Positions 1-10,585 of a stretch of DNA of 64,000 bases are shown here, piece by piece; the first letter of the stretch is position 1, and each line of letters starts with the position of its first letter. The stretch spans positions 1,054,001 to 1,118,000 of the forward strand of contig NC_083393.1 in the NCBI RefSeq assembly GCF_030864355.1, given 5' to 3'. Both the position numbers and the translations under genes were made by a program. This DNA comes from Cutaneotrichosporon cavernicola (Eukaryota; Basidiomycota; Tremellomycetes; Trichosporonales; Trichosporonaceae). A model generated the notes under the pieces. The model saw only the letters and a program-made list of their open reading frames with translations, made no database searches and was not told where the DNA came from.

Positions 1-2033
1 GCTTCCTCCATTCCTAACGAGTAGACTCATAACCACCGACTTGGCGCGCTTCTGCGAGACCCTCGCTGCCCTCTAGTGAGCTCGGCGATTGATCAACTAC
101 TGACGTTAAGCGGCAACATGGGGAAGCCGTTCCTCGACATGGTCATCTTCACGTCGCAGCTCGCAGCATCCCTTGGCCCCGTTGGCACCGCCGGCATCTT
201 TGCGCAGTACTACTTTACTGCTTGGGTCCTCAAGAAGGTTACTCCCGCCTTTGGTCGCATGGCGACTACGGAGGCGCGCATGGAGGGCGAATACCGCACT
301 GGGCTTGGGCGTGTCGGACGCGACAGCGAGGAAATTGCGTGAGTACAGCCAAAGGGAGGCACTAATGACAGCTTTTACGATGGAGGGAAGCGTGAGCTGG
401 GCATCCTATGGAGGACATACCAGAAGTTGGCGGCGCACATCCACACCGTTTTCAAGGCTCGCATCCCCTACAGGTAAGCTGTTGTCTGTGGTTGGGCGAA
501 GCTGACTCGTAGTATGACGGAAGACTTTGTTATCAAATACTGCTGGTCTGCGCTTGGTTACGGCCTGATGTCCATTCCAGTCTTCTTCCCCGTCTCACGA
601 CACGCTACAGGCGTTCCAGACAAGGCGCGTGACGAGAACGACGACGTCGCGTCACGTACTGAGAGTGAGTGTTGTCGTAATGGCTATGCTAATTGCCAGG
701 TTACGTTTCGAACCGCCGCCTGCTCATTTCCCTCGGCGACGCTGGCGGCCGGCTTATGTACTCGGGCAAGGACCTTGCCGAGCTCTCTGGCTACACTAGT
801 CGCGTGTATTCGCTCCTGGCCTCCTTACATGCTCTGGATAACAACGACTACCCGAAGAACCCTCGCCCAGCGTCTCTGCCCCTCAACAAGGTATTTTATC
901 GGAATGGCAGATCTGACTCTAGCCGTTCTACGACCTCGGTGACGTCAAGGGATCCGTGGTCATGGGCCGCGACCATGTTGTTCTCAAAGGTGTCCCGATC
1001 GTGGCGCCGGCTGGCGGTGCAGCCGGTGCGGAGCGCGGTGGTGAAGAGCTTATTCACTGCCTCGATCTCCGGGTGGAGAAGGGCGAGCATACTTTGATCA
1101 CTGGTGCAAAGTAGGTTAAGTTGGGGAAACGTGACTGACAGGGCAGTGGTTCCGGAAAGACCTCGATCGCCCGTGTCATTGGCGAGCTGTGGCCCACTTG
1201 GTCTGGCCTTCTTGAGCGACCCAACCAGGGCGAGGGCGGCATCTTCTTCCTGCCGCAGAAGGCGTACCTCAGCATCGGAAGCCTGCGCGACCAGTGAGTG
1301 TAAAGCATAATAAAGATCCGGATTTCCGTGCTGACGCCACAGGGTCATCTAGTATGTCGATCCTTTTTACTAAACTTACGCAGCCCCCATACGTACGCCG
1401 AAATGAAGGCACGAGGCCGGACCGACGCCGAGCTCATGAGCATTCTTGAACACGTCCATCTTGCCTACCTCCCTGCCCGCGAGGGCGGGTGGGAAACACG
1501 CAAGGAGTGGAAAGACGTGCTCTCAGGCGGCGAGAAGCAGCGCATGGGCATGGCCCGCCTCTTGTAAACTGACGTTGCGTCCCCCGCTGACAAGCAGCTA
1601 CCACCGCCCCAACTATGCCGTCCTCGACGAGTGCACGTCGGCCGTATCGGCGGATGTCGAAGGCCTCATGTACGAGCATGCCAAGTCCATTGGCATCACG
1701 CTCATTACCATCTCGTGAGCGACGGTGATGGACAAGCTGACCCGCAGCACCCGTGCCTCTCTCCTCAAGTACCACAACCGCCATCTACGTCTGGGCGAGC
1801 CAACTCTTGCCCCTTGCCTGTCGTCCGTCAATCTGCGCGACGCAGTCGGCAGTCCCTCCAACGCGCTCGCCTCGCAAGGATGGCAGCTTACCAAGCTGGC
1901 GTCGAGCACCGCTGAGGAGAAGCTGGGCGTGGACAAGGAGATTGAGAGTCTCGAGCGTGTACTCAACGTTGAGGTTGATCAGTGGGAGCAGCGCCTACAA
2001 CAGGTCAACAAGGAGCTTCGTGGCGGCCCGTGA
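1..2033 (+). CDS. Peroxisomal ABC half-transporter (ABCD/Pxa family), 3' part, 5' end outside window
   Basis: Imports long-chain acyl-CoA or fatty acids into peroxisomes as a dimer of half-transporters. The window starts inside an intron; the first visible exon is about 25-75, and its end joins the exon at 111 to give ..[15 protein letters not shown], typical of the ABCD membrane domain. The peroxisomal EEIA-FY-G loop spans the intron near 341. The nucleotide-binding domain follows: Walker A GSGKTS (about 1146), signature LSGGEKQ (about 1525), and Walker B with catalytic Glu, [10 protein letters not shown] (about 1620-1650). After the intron starting near 1715 the frame reads [12 protein letters not shown], where ABCD proteins normally have ISHR, so the H-loop His appears replaced by Thr. 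A charged coiled-coil-like tail ends at TGA 2031-2033. At least eight introns of about 30-50 nt. I cannot say whether it is Pxa1 or Pxa2. Family assignment is firm; exon edges are approximate. Confidence 0.9.
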
Positions 2034-2161
2034 CGGAGTTAGGCAGAGGCCTGTGGATAGTGTTGTACAGTGTCGGAACAGTTGTGAAATGCGACAGGAC
2101 AAGAATTGAATTACCAGTCTCGAGATATCTATCTACAAACATTATGGATTAACACACTAGG

Positions 2162-5066
2162 CTAGCCGCCATACTTGCCAGACAAAACAGCGCGGCTGAT
2201 GTCGGCAAACGACCAGCCAGGTACCGACTGTGCATCCTCGACGGTCTCAAGGCTGATGCCAGAGAGGATGCGACCAGCGCAGGCAAAGTGGGCACCGACG
2301 TTGCTGGGAGCAAGCTGGCCGCCAGAGATGAACCGCGCGATAACCTTGCTATCGATGCCGTCTTGGGCCGGTACACGGTAAGATATCACCCGGCTACCGT
2401 CCGGCCCATCGGTCCACGCGCCGCTGACGGGCTTCGACTGGGTGGTGGTGACCTCGGGCTCACGGGGGAAGTGGACGTCGAGGTTCAGGTCGGTGACGCC
2501 GGCGCCGGGCGCGACGCCGTAGTGAAGGATCATGCGAGTCTCGCCGTTTTTGACCTGGAACGCGGGCTTGAGGGTGACTGGTGCCATGCCCTCTGTACTC
2601 GCGACCTGGTACTGGAATAGCACAGGCCCACGGTGGTTTCCGTCCTGTGGTTTCGCAGTGGCCTGAGCAGCCGCTTCGGTGTTGAGATAATACTCCCCCG
2701 GGCTGTCCGGCACTTGGACGAGGAAGGCCGGATTGGGCGAGATCGACTCTAGGTTGTCGAACTCGGTCAAGCGGATGTGAATCGCCGAGCCCGCTGGGGG
2801 TAGGGGCTGGTTCGCTGAAGCTGCGAGTGATACGCGGATCTCACCATTCACCATTGTCTGCACCACCTGGTTCTGACGGATTAACGCGTCCACCGTCTCG
2901 GTGATCGAGGCGTTCAGACCCGGAATGGCAGTCGGGGTCGACACCGAGGGCATTGGAGGTGCTTGGCTGCTGGTGCCGGCAAAGGAAGCAGTTGGTGAAA
3001 CGGGCGCAGCTGGCGAGGTTGCTGGCGGAGAGGCCGGGACAGCGGCAGTCGAAGGTAGAGCACCCTCCGTTCCGTTTGGCTGGGAATGTGCACTGAGGCC
3101 GGCAGCACCAGCACCCGCGGTGGCAAGTCCCCCGAGGACAGCTGCGCCAGCAGCGATGGGTGGGGATGGTGCGCGGCGCGGCGATGGTGCGCGGTCGAGG
3201 ACGGGAGGGGGCGCATCGAGGCCAGGCGACGGAGCGGCCACGCCGGGTGAGTCGAAAGGATTGCGCGACGAGGTTGAAAGGCTGGAAACGGAGCGTCTAC
3301 GCGTGATATCATGTCTCGGGGAGAGCGACGAGTCGTCGTTGAGGCGTTCCTCCTCACCCATGCGGGCGAGAGCGGCCATGTGGGCAGGGGGAAGGGGAGT
3401 CGCATCAGCAGCTGAGGCCTGGAGCGTGTGGCGGGCCTCACGGCGACCCCGCGCGAGGGTTGAGCGTCGAGCGGGCGGTTGAGGCTGCATGGACAGCGTC
3501 TGCTGCATCTTGGTGAGAGCGGCCTTGCGCTCTTCATCGCTCTCCTTGATAGGAGCTGAAGCCATGGCGAGGTTGAGGCGAGGGGCAGTGTCGTCAGCCA
3601 ATGACGAGCTGGTGCTCTGGTTGTCCTGCATCACGCCAGGCGAAGAGCTGCGCTGGTTTGCAAAAATGGCTGAAGGAAGCGCGATGGCCCCGGTCCCGCG
3701 AGAAGAGGATGATTGCATGTTCTCGTTAGGCTCGTCCCACAAAGGCTTGTGACGGTCGACTGGCGCAATCGTGTAACCCTCCGCATCGACCTGAGGCGCC
3801 TGTTCTTGATCAGCGTGGTACTGCACCCAGGACGTACCGATGCTTTCGTACCACTCGGCTCACGCTTGCTGGAGGGTCTTTCGGGAATAGGTTCGGGCTT
3901 CTCTCGCACGGGCGTCGAGAGCTGCCGCTCGCTATGGCCATCACTAACCGCCTCAAAGCCGTCACCCGTTGGACGACGATTGCTGCGCACCGACGTCGCC
4001 TCACTGCCGCGGCGCTGGCGACTAGCAACGGTCGTCTTTCTGCTTAACATGGACTTGAGGCCACCAAACGCGCCGCCTCCGCCGTGCGAAGGCCCGAGGC
4101 TGGTGCCAGGCAAAGACACGTTCGACGTCGATCCGTTGGCCTTTTGCATGCGTGGAGTAAAGTCGGACGCGCCGGTGCCGGCTGTCTGCGTCGACGCACG
4201 GGCTTGCCATCAGCAGAGCGCAGGAAGAGGCCTTACGAGTCTCGCCTTCTCTGGGTACAGAGGTCTCTATGGGCCGCGAGGATCCGCTGCCACCAGCCTG
4301 CGAACCCAGCCGGATCCCAACGGCGACGACCTCGTCTGCGGGCTCCCAACTCAGGAGTTGAGCAGCGGTCTGTTGTGCGCGTTGGCCGTCGCTTGCGGCC
4401 ATGTCACCACGAGCTGTCGCCCATCGCACCACAACCTCCTTGAGGCTGCGGAGACGATCCTCGTCGAGGCGCTGGTACGCGGTGAACAGGGCTGGTAACA
4501 GGGCCGAGATCTGATGGTTTGCAGCGTTGAGATCGGCCTCGAGTTCTCCGGCCTTGCCAGAGTTTTTACTCAGCGCCTTCTGGAGCTTGGTGTTGATCTT
4601 GTCGTGGTCCTTCATGAGACGGTCAAGCGAATTCTCCTTCTCGTTGATGCTGCGCCAAGGAAGGACCTTGTTCGGGAGGTCGCGGATGGGACCTTCAAAG
4701 TCCGACTTGAGCGTCACCGCCAGAGTCGAGTGGGAGTCGGCTGTCTGATGTTAGTCGGAAAGCGGCAGGACACACCTCGTTGATGTCTGCAAGAACCGAA
4801 TTCCAGAGCTTGGCCTCGCCGCCATGCTTATCCCACTGTGTCCCGTTCTTGCCAAAGAACAGGCCCGCCTCGGCCGAGCGAGCCAGCTTGCCAAGTTTTG
4901 TGGCATATTCTTGCTCGATCAAGGCGCGCTCACGGTACAATTCGGCGAGAGCATGGACGTGCGTGTTGGACGCCTGTAGGCGTCGCTGGAGAGAGGTCAA
5001 GAGGGGCTTGGCGTTGGCTGTGCGGAACTCTTTGTTCCAGGCGTCCTCAGGTAGGGCGTCGGTCAT
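2162..5066 (-). CDS. F-BAR / muniscin endocytic adaptor (Syp1/FCHo-like)
   Basis: Probable early endocytic adaptor that binds and bends plasma membrane and collects cargo at clathrin sites. The roughly 920-residue protein has an N-terminal F-BAR region (first ~250 residues, e.g. LAELYRERALIEQEYATKL), a long Ser/Pro/Ala-rich linker, and a C-terminal mu-homology domain of about 270 residues (from about IPGLNASITETVDALI to the end), the order found in Syp1/FCHo proteins. The start chosen is ATG at 5064-5066 (MTDALPEDAW); the reading frame continues upstream only to a non-ATG codon and then a stop, so an extra 5' exon cannot be excluded. An intron lies near 4744-4785 and others near 4195-4235 and 3820-3865. 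It is divergent from YKT6 across a G-rich promoter. Other F-BAR/muHD paralogues remain possible. Confidence 0.85.
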
Positions 5067-5887
5067 GGCGACGACGAGGTCGACGTAGACTGGTTGCAAA
5101 TGGAGGAGATGGTTTCAAAGGAGAGTGTAGGGCCGGATTGGGACAAGGGGCCGAGGGAGCTTGAGATGTTGTAGGAAGGAGGCAAGGAGGCAAGGAGCCT
5201 GTGCGCCAGGGGTAGCGAGTAACGAGAGTGAATCAAGACGAGACAAGATATCTTTGTTGCTGCCGGCTGTGTAGCTTATGTCTGCAAGATGATATTTGAT
5301 GATTGGAGAATGGATGCGATTTCAACAACCTCGGTCAGTTGGTTAGTTGGCCAGTGACTTGGGGGGCCTGGGTGGAGTGGGAGGAAGGGGTTTGGGGGGG
5401 GGGACTAGGGGGAACTATAGGGGGGAAGAGTGGGGATGACGAGTGCACGTCACTTGTTTAGGCCAACCTTCCTTAACACGGAAATACACAAGACTCTGCC
5501 CCACTCTGCCATTAGGACATGCATGACACAACACACGTCATGGGTTTGTGATTTGCGTCCAAGGCATATCTGATTCCGTTTGCCTTGTCCTTGTCGGTTG
5601 CTGTGCCAATGTGCTGTTCTTCTGTACCTTTACTAACCTGTCCACCCTGTCTCTGCCACCCTTAACCGCCACCCCACACCAAAGGCAACCAAACCGAACC
5701 AGAGTCGATCCATCCTACGTCTCCTTCCTCCATCCTTGATACTCCATCGCATCTACAATACATTTCGTCTTTCGTCCATCAGATCACATCTCACAACAAA
5801 ACCTTACTCCAACTAAATCATCACGTACAGTTGATCGCCACTTCCTGCCCATCTTTGGCCAACCACCTCCCCTGTCCCACCTCCAGC
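5067..5887. promoter_or_regulatory. Divergent promoter between SYP1-like gene and YKT6
   Basis: This 821-bp intergenic region must serve both flanking genes. It holds a cluster of G-runs at 5361-5435 on the + strand, described separately, and a CT/CA-rich leader before the YKT6 start at about 5640-5880. No TATA box was identified with confidence, and short ORFs here look random. Confidence 0.6.
5361..5435 (+). repeat. G-run cluster with G-quadruplex potential
   Basis: Eight runs of three or more G lie within 75 bp: 5361-5366, 5370-5372, 5379-5381, 5387-5390, 5394-5403, 5408-5412, 5420-5425 and 5432-5435. Loops are 3-7 nt, which satisfies the usual four-run G-quadruplex pattern twice. The G-rich strand is the coding strand for YKT6 and the template strand for the SYP1-like gene. 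A regulatory role is inference. Confidence 0.75.
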
Positions 5888-6908
5888 ATGAAAGTCTACG
5901 CCCTCGCCCTCCTCTCCGTCACCTCGGGCACTCCTTGCCAGGCCACGGTCCTCGGCTCGTCCCAGGACCTCAGCTCATTCTCCTTCTACCAGCGCGGAAG
6001 CGTCGGAGAGTTCATGAACTTCTTTACCAAGGTAAGTTGCGGGCTGCCGTGCTGCGGGCCGGAACTCTACCAGTCCATCTAGCTAGGGGATAATCCATCA
6101 GAGTGGGACGATGACAAGGTCACGCGATCCCAAGCCAACACCATCAAGCTGACCCCTAACAGACCGTCGCGGAGCGCACTCCACCTAACCAGCCCTCGTC
6201 TGTGGAGGAGAACAACTACAAGGCGCACGTCTTCCGAAATGCTAGCCGTACGCCCGGTGGCCTCAGCCTCGCTGGTGAGTCGTCGGCGCACATACACGGA
6301 ATCGAGTTCCAGCACGACAGATAGCTGGTTGAAATTTCGTCCCTGTCTGTGGCACCGGTTTGAGTTGAGGCAATGTCGCTGAGTGTCACCAGCCGTCATG
6401 ATCACCGACCTCGAATACCCTTACCGCCCGGCGTTCTCTCTACTCACCAAGCTCCTTGACGAGAACGCCGGCCTGCTCCAGCAGCTGCCCAACCCCTCGG
6501 CCGCGCCGTCGCTTGCCGCCGCATCTGCCTCTGCGTTTGGTGGGAACCCCTCTCAGAACGCACAGGGTGGCCTCCCGCCCGCCCAGAAGGGCAAGCTCGA
6601 GGGTACGCTCGCGACCTACTTGGCAAAGTACCAGGACCCCAAGCAGGCCGACACGATCATGAAGGTGCAAGCCGAGCTGGACGAGACTAAGATTGTCCTG
6701 GTGAGCTTGTTGTTTACAGGACCAACTGACGTCAGCACAAGACGATTGAGAGCGTGCTGGAGCGTGGGGAGAAGCTCGACAACCTCGTTGAGCGGTCAAA
6801 CGCGCTCTCGACCCAGAGCAAGATGTTCTACAAGACGGCCAAAAAGGTGGGTCTTGCTGGCGTTCAGGTGTTGACGGACAGCAAAACTCGTGCTGTGTTG
6901 TCATGTAA
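5888..6908 (+). CDS. YKT6: R-SNARE Ykt6 (longin, prenylated)
   Basis: Lipid-anchored R-SNARE for ER-Golgi, Golgi, vacuolar and autophagosomal fusion. The product has a longin domain starting [10 protein letters not shown] with [19 protein letters not shown], followed by the R-SNARE motif ([20 protein letters not shown], zero-layer Arg within it). It ends QNSCCVVM, the double-Cys CAAX box used for palmitoylation and farnesylation. The length of about 205 residues is normal, with a low-complexity Ala/Gly/Pro insert between longin and SNARE regions. Introns: 6032-6162 (long for this window), one near 6272-6393, 6701-6735 (35 nt) and 6847-6881 (35 nt); the last leaves a tiny final exon encoding just the lipidation tail. 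ATG 5888-5890 is chosen because it begins the longin fold exactly. Confidence 0.95.
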
Positions 6909-7269
6909 CTAGTATAGATTCACGATTCACGTCACAGCGGTTATTAATGGTCCGATGTGTGGTAGCGTGTGGTGACCCATCTTTGCATGCTGAAGGTGGA
7001 CCATTTGATGCATGTTGATGCTAATTCGAGAATACTGAGAGCGCGAAATGCGGGCCATTCGGCTTCGTATCGTCTTTGTACCTTTGTGTAAACGATGATA
7101 CGGTTGGTGATATCATGAGTGACGGAGATTTGTCTCTGTCCGTTCATGCCTCCAATGTCCAGTCAACCTCTAAACATCAACAAGATTACATTCCTCCTTC
7201 TAAATCCACCGTGTCAACCACAAACCCTTCATGAGAAACCAACGTGGGCTGCTGTAACAATCACAACTA
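6909..7269. other. Intergenic, YKT6 3' end to EME1 5' end
   Basis: 361 bp that must contain the YKT6 terminator and the EME1 promoter. It is somewhat AT-richer than the genes, with CA-rich sequence before the EME1 ATG. No other feature seen. Confidence 0.5.
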
Positions 7270-8956
7270 ATGTCAGATATCGTCGTCCTATCGGACGGCT
7301 CGGACGACGAGATAGTCTACGTGTCGTCACCACCACCGCGCATGGTGGTGCGCACAGAGTCGACCACGACCATCCAAGTTCTAGAGTGGTCTGACTCGGA
7401 GGGGTCGGACCATCAAGACCTCAGCACCGCGCTGTCGCGCTTCTCGTCGTCCACTACATCCTTCCGTTCCGCCAGCATCACTCCCGCTGGTTCATCACGC
7501 GCTCCGAAACGCAAATTGGCCTCGCACTCGTTGCCCGACCTCTCTCCGATGCGAGAAAGGCCTTTAAAGGTTAGCAACTCGTGGCCTTGACTTGTTGACC
7601 GTAGGCATCCAGATCGGCTCTCGTCACCGTGGACGATAACCAGCCGGAACCCGAACCATCGCGCTCTCGGGCCAAGTCGTTTCGCAAGGCCTGTAAGCCA
7701 CCCAAAGAGAACGAGTTCGAGGGGATAGAAGAGGAGACGCCAGCCGACAAGGCCGCACGGAAGGAGGCTGAGAAAATCAAGCGCCAGCAAGAGCGTGCCG
7801 CTGCCAAGGAGGTGGAGAAGGCACAGAAGAAATACGACCGCGAAGCGGCAAAGGTACGCGAAGGGCCGGCAAAGCTGATGCAGGCCGGGAAGGAGGCAGA
7901 AAAGTCGTACCAGAAGAAGCTGGCCGACGCCAATCGGCTCCGCGTGTCCAAGATCGACGCATTGCGCGAGATCGAGCTGCACCTCGCGTACGACCTGTCG
8001 CTCCCATCGTCCCCGATCGCCGGCGCTATGCCCGAGGTGAAGATGCGCCTCGAGGACAACCAGTCGTCTCTCCACTACCTCACGGAGGAGGAGACGGTGG
8101 CAAACGGAACGATGCGTTTCCTGCGCCGCGTCAAGGCAAAGTGGGATCCGGTGGCCAAGCGTTTCATCCCTCTCGATGCCGAGCGACTCGAGTGGGAGCC
8201 TACCCTGGTCGTCGTGACGACCGTGGACGGGATCGTGGACCGACTCGCGCAAAACGAGGACATGTTCTTGGAGTGGCTATCCGACATCCGGCTGGCTGTC
8301 GCTAACAGAGCCGACGAGCAGGTCTTCCTCCTTGTTAGAGGACTGGCCAAGTACCATTCCAAGACTGTCTCTATTGCCAACAGGGCGTATCGGGACAACG
8401 TCAACGCGGCTCTGCATGACGGCGACGCTCGCTTAGCGCGTCCCGAGATCAGCCGACGCGTGACCAAAGACATGGTCGAGATGCAGCTCTTGCGAGCCCA
8501 AATCGAGCAGCGCATCTTTGTCGTTCTCGTCGACGAGACGGAGGTAATCGAGGACTGGCTGTACAACCTCTCCGCGGACGTGGCGTTCCGCCCATACAAG
8601 AAGCTCACGAAGAGCCACCTCGCGTTCTCCGCCCCAGTGGGGCAGAGAAAGGGAGCCGAGCCGAGCAGCGTACTCGAGCTCATGCTCCAGGAAGTGCCGG
8701 GGTTAACGGCGGCAGCGGCCCTCGGTGTCTCAAAGGGCTTTCCATCCTTGAGGAAGTTGATGGAAGCGTACGAGGAAGACGACGACGGCGAGAGTCTGCT
8801 CGCCGGCTGTTCGGTCGGGAGCTTGGCCACAGGCGTCGCGACGTCACGCACGCTTGGTCCCGTGAGCTGCTCACACTCGACTCCAGCTAACCCCAGGCTC
8901 TCTCCAAGAAGGTGTATGAGATCATGCACGGCGACGACCCGCTCGCGCTACTGTAA
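7270..8956 (+). CDS. Structure-specific endonuclease subunit Eme1/Mms4-like
   Basis: Likely non-catalytic partner of Mus81, resolving joint molecules and stalled-fork structures in the nucleus. The N terminus is acidic (SDIVVLSDGSDDEIVY), of the kind seen as SUMO-interacting or regulatory segments. It is followed by a Lys/Glu-rich coiled-coil region (about residues 130-225) and an ERCC4-type fold (about 260-430, e.g. ERLEWEPTLVVVTTVDGIVD) lacking the ERKxxxD active-site motif. The C-terminal part has helix-hairpin-helix-like sequence (LTAAAALGVSKGFPSLRKLMEAYEED). Introns: 7570-7604 (35 nt) and one near 8862-8896, after which the frame ends ALSKKVYEIMHGDDPLALL at TAA 8954-8956. About 538 residues. 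Sequence divergence is high in this family, so the assignment rests on architecture. Confidence 0.8.
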
Positions 8957-9120
8957 GCCAGCAAAGTCCTGTACATTAGTCGTAACCGCTGTATAGCCCT
9001 CGTTGTATGTAACATGAGCACGAGTAATGCATGGGTATCGTCTCTAGTATGGCAAGCATTCTTCCAACGAATGCAGTCCTCCTGTCTCTCCCCTCAGCCC
9101 GCCGGCCGCCCGACCACGGC

Positions 9121-10298
9121 TCACTCCGCTTTGGCCTTCTTCTTCTTCTTGGGCGTCTCATCCTCTGCCTTGCGCTTCTTGTCTTTCTTGCTCTCCTTCT
9201 CCTTTCTGTCCTTCTTCTCCTTCTTTGGAGACTTGGACTTGGCGGGAGATTCTGGCACCCCGTCATCGTCATCGTCCTCGTCCTCCTTCGCCTCTTCCAC
9301 CTCAGCAACAGCAGTCTCCTCCACGGTCGTCATGGTCGCGCCTGGGCCGGGCGTGTCAAACCCAAACGCGCGGTTTCGGAACTTGAGCTTGCCCTCTGGC
9401 TGTGTCCGCTTGACCTTTGGGGGGGCGGTGAATTCCGTCCCGTCCGCCTTGTCGTCCGCCGGCGCGAGGATTAGGCGCCGCGAGATCTTGATCGGCGCTG
9501 GGGTTAGTGCCTGTACAGCGCATCCTTCTCTCCTCCGAGACAAGTCAGGCCGATCCCGTCTCTTCCGACCACACCTGCTTGCTTCGTTATCCCTCGCCCG
9601 TTGGCTACTCACCACGCTGCAAATGTCCCGCACGGCCCAAGTTGGGCACGAGAAGGCTCATGCCCGTCATCTCGGCCCCAATGCCCTCGTCCTTCTCAGC
9701 CGTTTGGAGTGTGTACGACGTGCCACTCCGTTCCAGACGCCCGCGCACACTCTTCCCCGGCTTATCGAGGGCGAGTGACGCCAGACGCGAAGCCTTGAAC
9801 TGAGGTCAGCTGTTGTCCGAAACAACAATATCTGTCACGCGATCGGCAGAAGGCGACAAGATCTGCGAATGGCTGCGGCTCCTCGGAAGTCACTGTGCAG
9901 TGCCGTCGGTCGGCCATCATTCTCTCCCCCGCCATCACACGTGCGCTTGGCACTTTGGTCCCTCGTGCGGTCACACTCACATCCGCAGGTACACGAATAG
10001 CCCACAGCTCGACGCCCTTCTTGTTCAGCGCATCAAACTCGAACGGGCTGTTCTTGAAGCTCGTCGAGACCTGGACAGGTTCCATCCCAATCGGCGCTTG
10101 ATACAGAGGAAGCGGTGCGCCCTTGCGCACCTTCTGTGTCGGGCGCGGGGTCTCGACAATCGGTTCGTCAATGTTGTCGCTGTTGACGCTCTCGGAATCC
10201 GACTGCGAGGCTTCGGACGCTTCGTCGACGATCATCGCCGGCTTGGTCTTCTTCTTTGGGGGGACGGAACGCTTTGAGGGGCCGGCTTTGGCTGACAT
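9121..10298 (-). CDS. RPA34: RNA polymerase I subunit A34.5-like
   Basis: Subunit that, with A49, forms the TFIIF-like heterodimer of Pol I and promotes rRNA initiation and elongation. The order matches the family: Ser/Asp-rich N terminus, a hydrophobic core (VELWAIRVPADV, later AEMTGMSLLVPN), a conserved segment (KFRNRAFGFDTPGPG), then a very Lys-rich tail (KKEKKDRKEKESKKDKKRK) ending KKKAKAE. About 350 residues. The start chosen is ATG 10296-10298 (MSAKAGPSKRS); an in-frame upstream ATG at 10350-10352 would add 18 residues. Introns lie near 9820-9985 (this includes a long one) and 9500-9615. Overall sequence similarity is expected to be weak, so the identification depends on these short motifs and the tail. 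Confidence 0.75.
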
Positions 10299-10585
10299 TG
10301 TGGGTGAATGGGAGTTGGAGTGGTATGCGTATACGCCAAGGACCACCTCCATTGCCAGGTTCTCAAAATGTTGGTTTCAGGCACGGTATGAGTTTCCCAC
10401 GGTCGTTCGTTGAACCAGAACGGAACCCCGCACTGAAACGCAGCCAGGCCACACTTTACTCGCCCATGTCTGCGGTCACCACCACCCCGATACCCCGACC
10501 GACTCCCCCACCTGCACTTGCCTTTATTACTCGCATAATCTACAGCGTCTCAGCTACTTGATAACTAACAACATGTGTGCAACGC

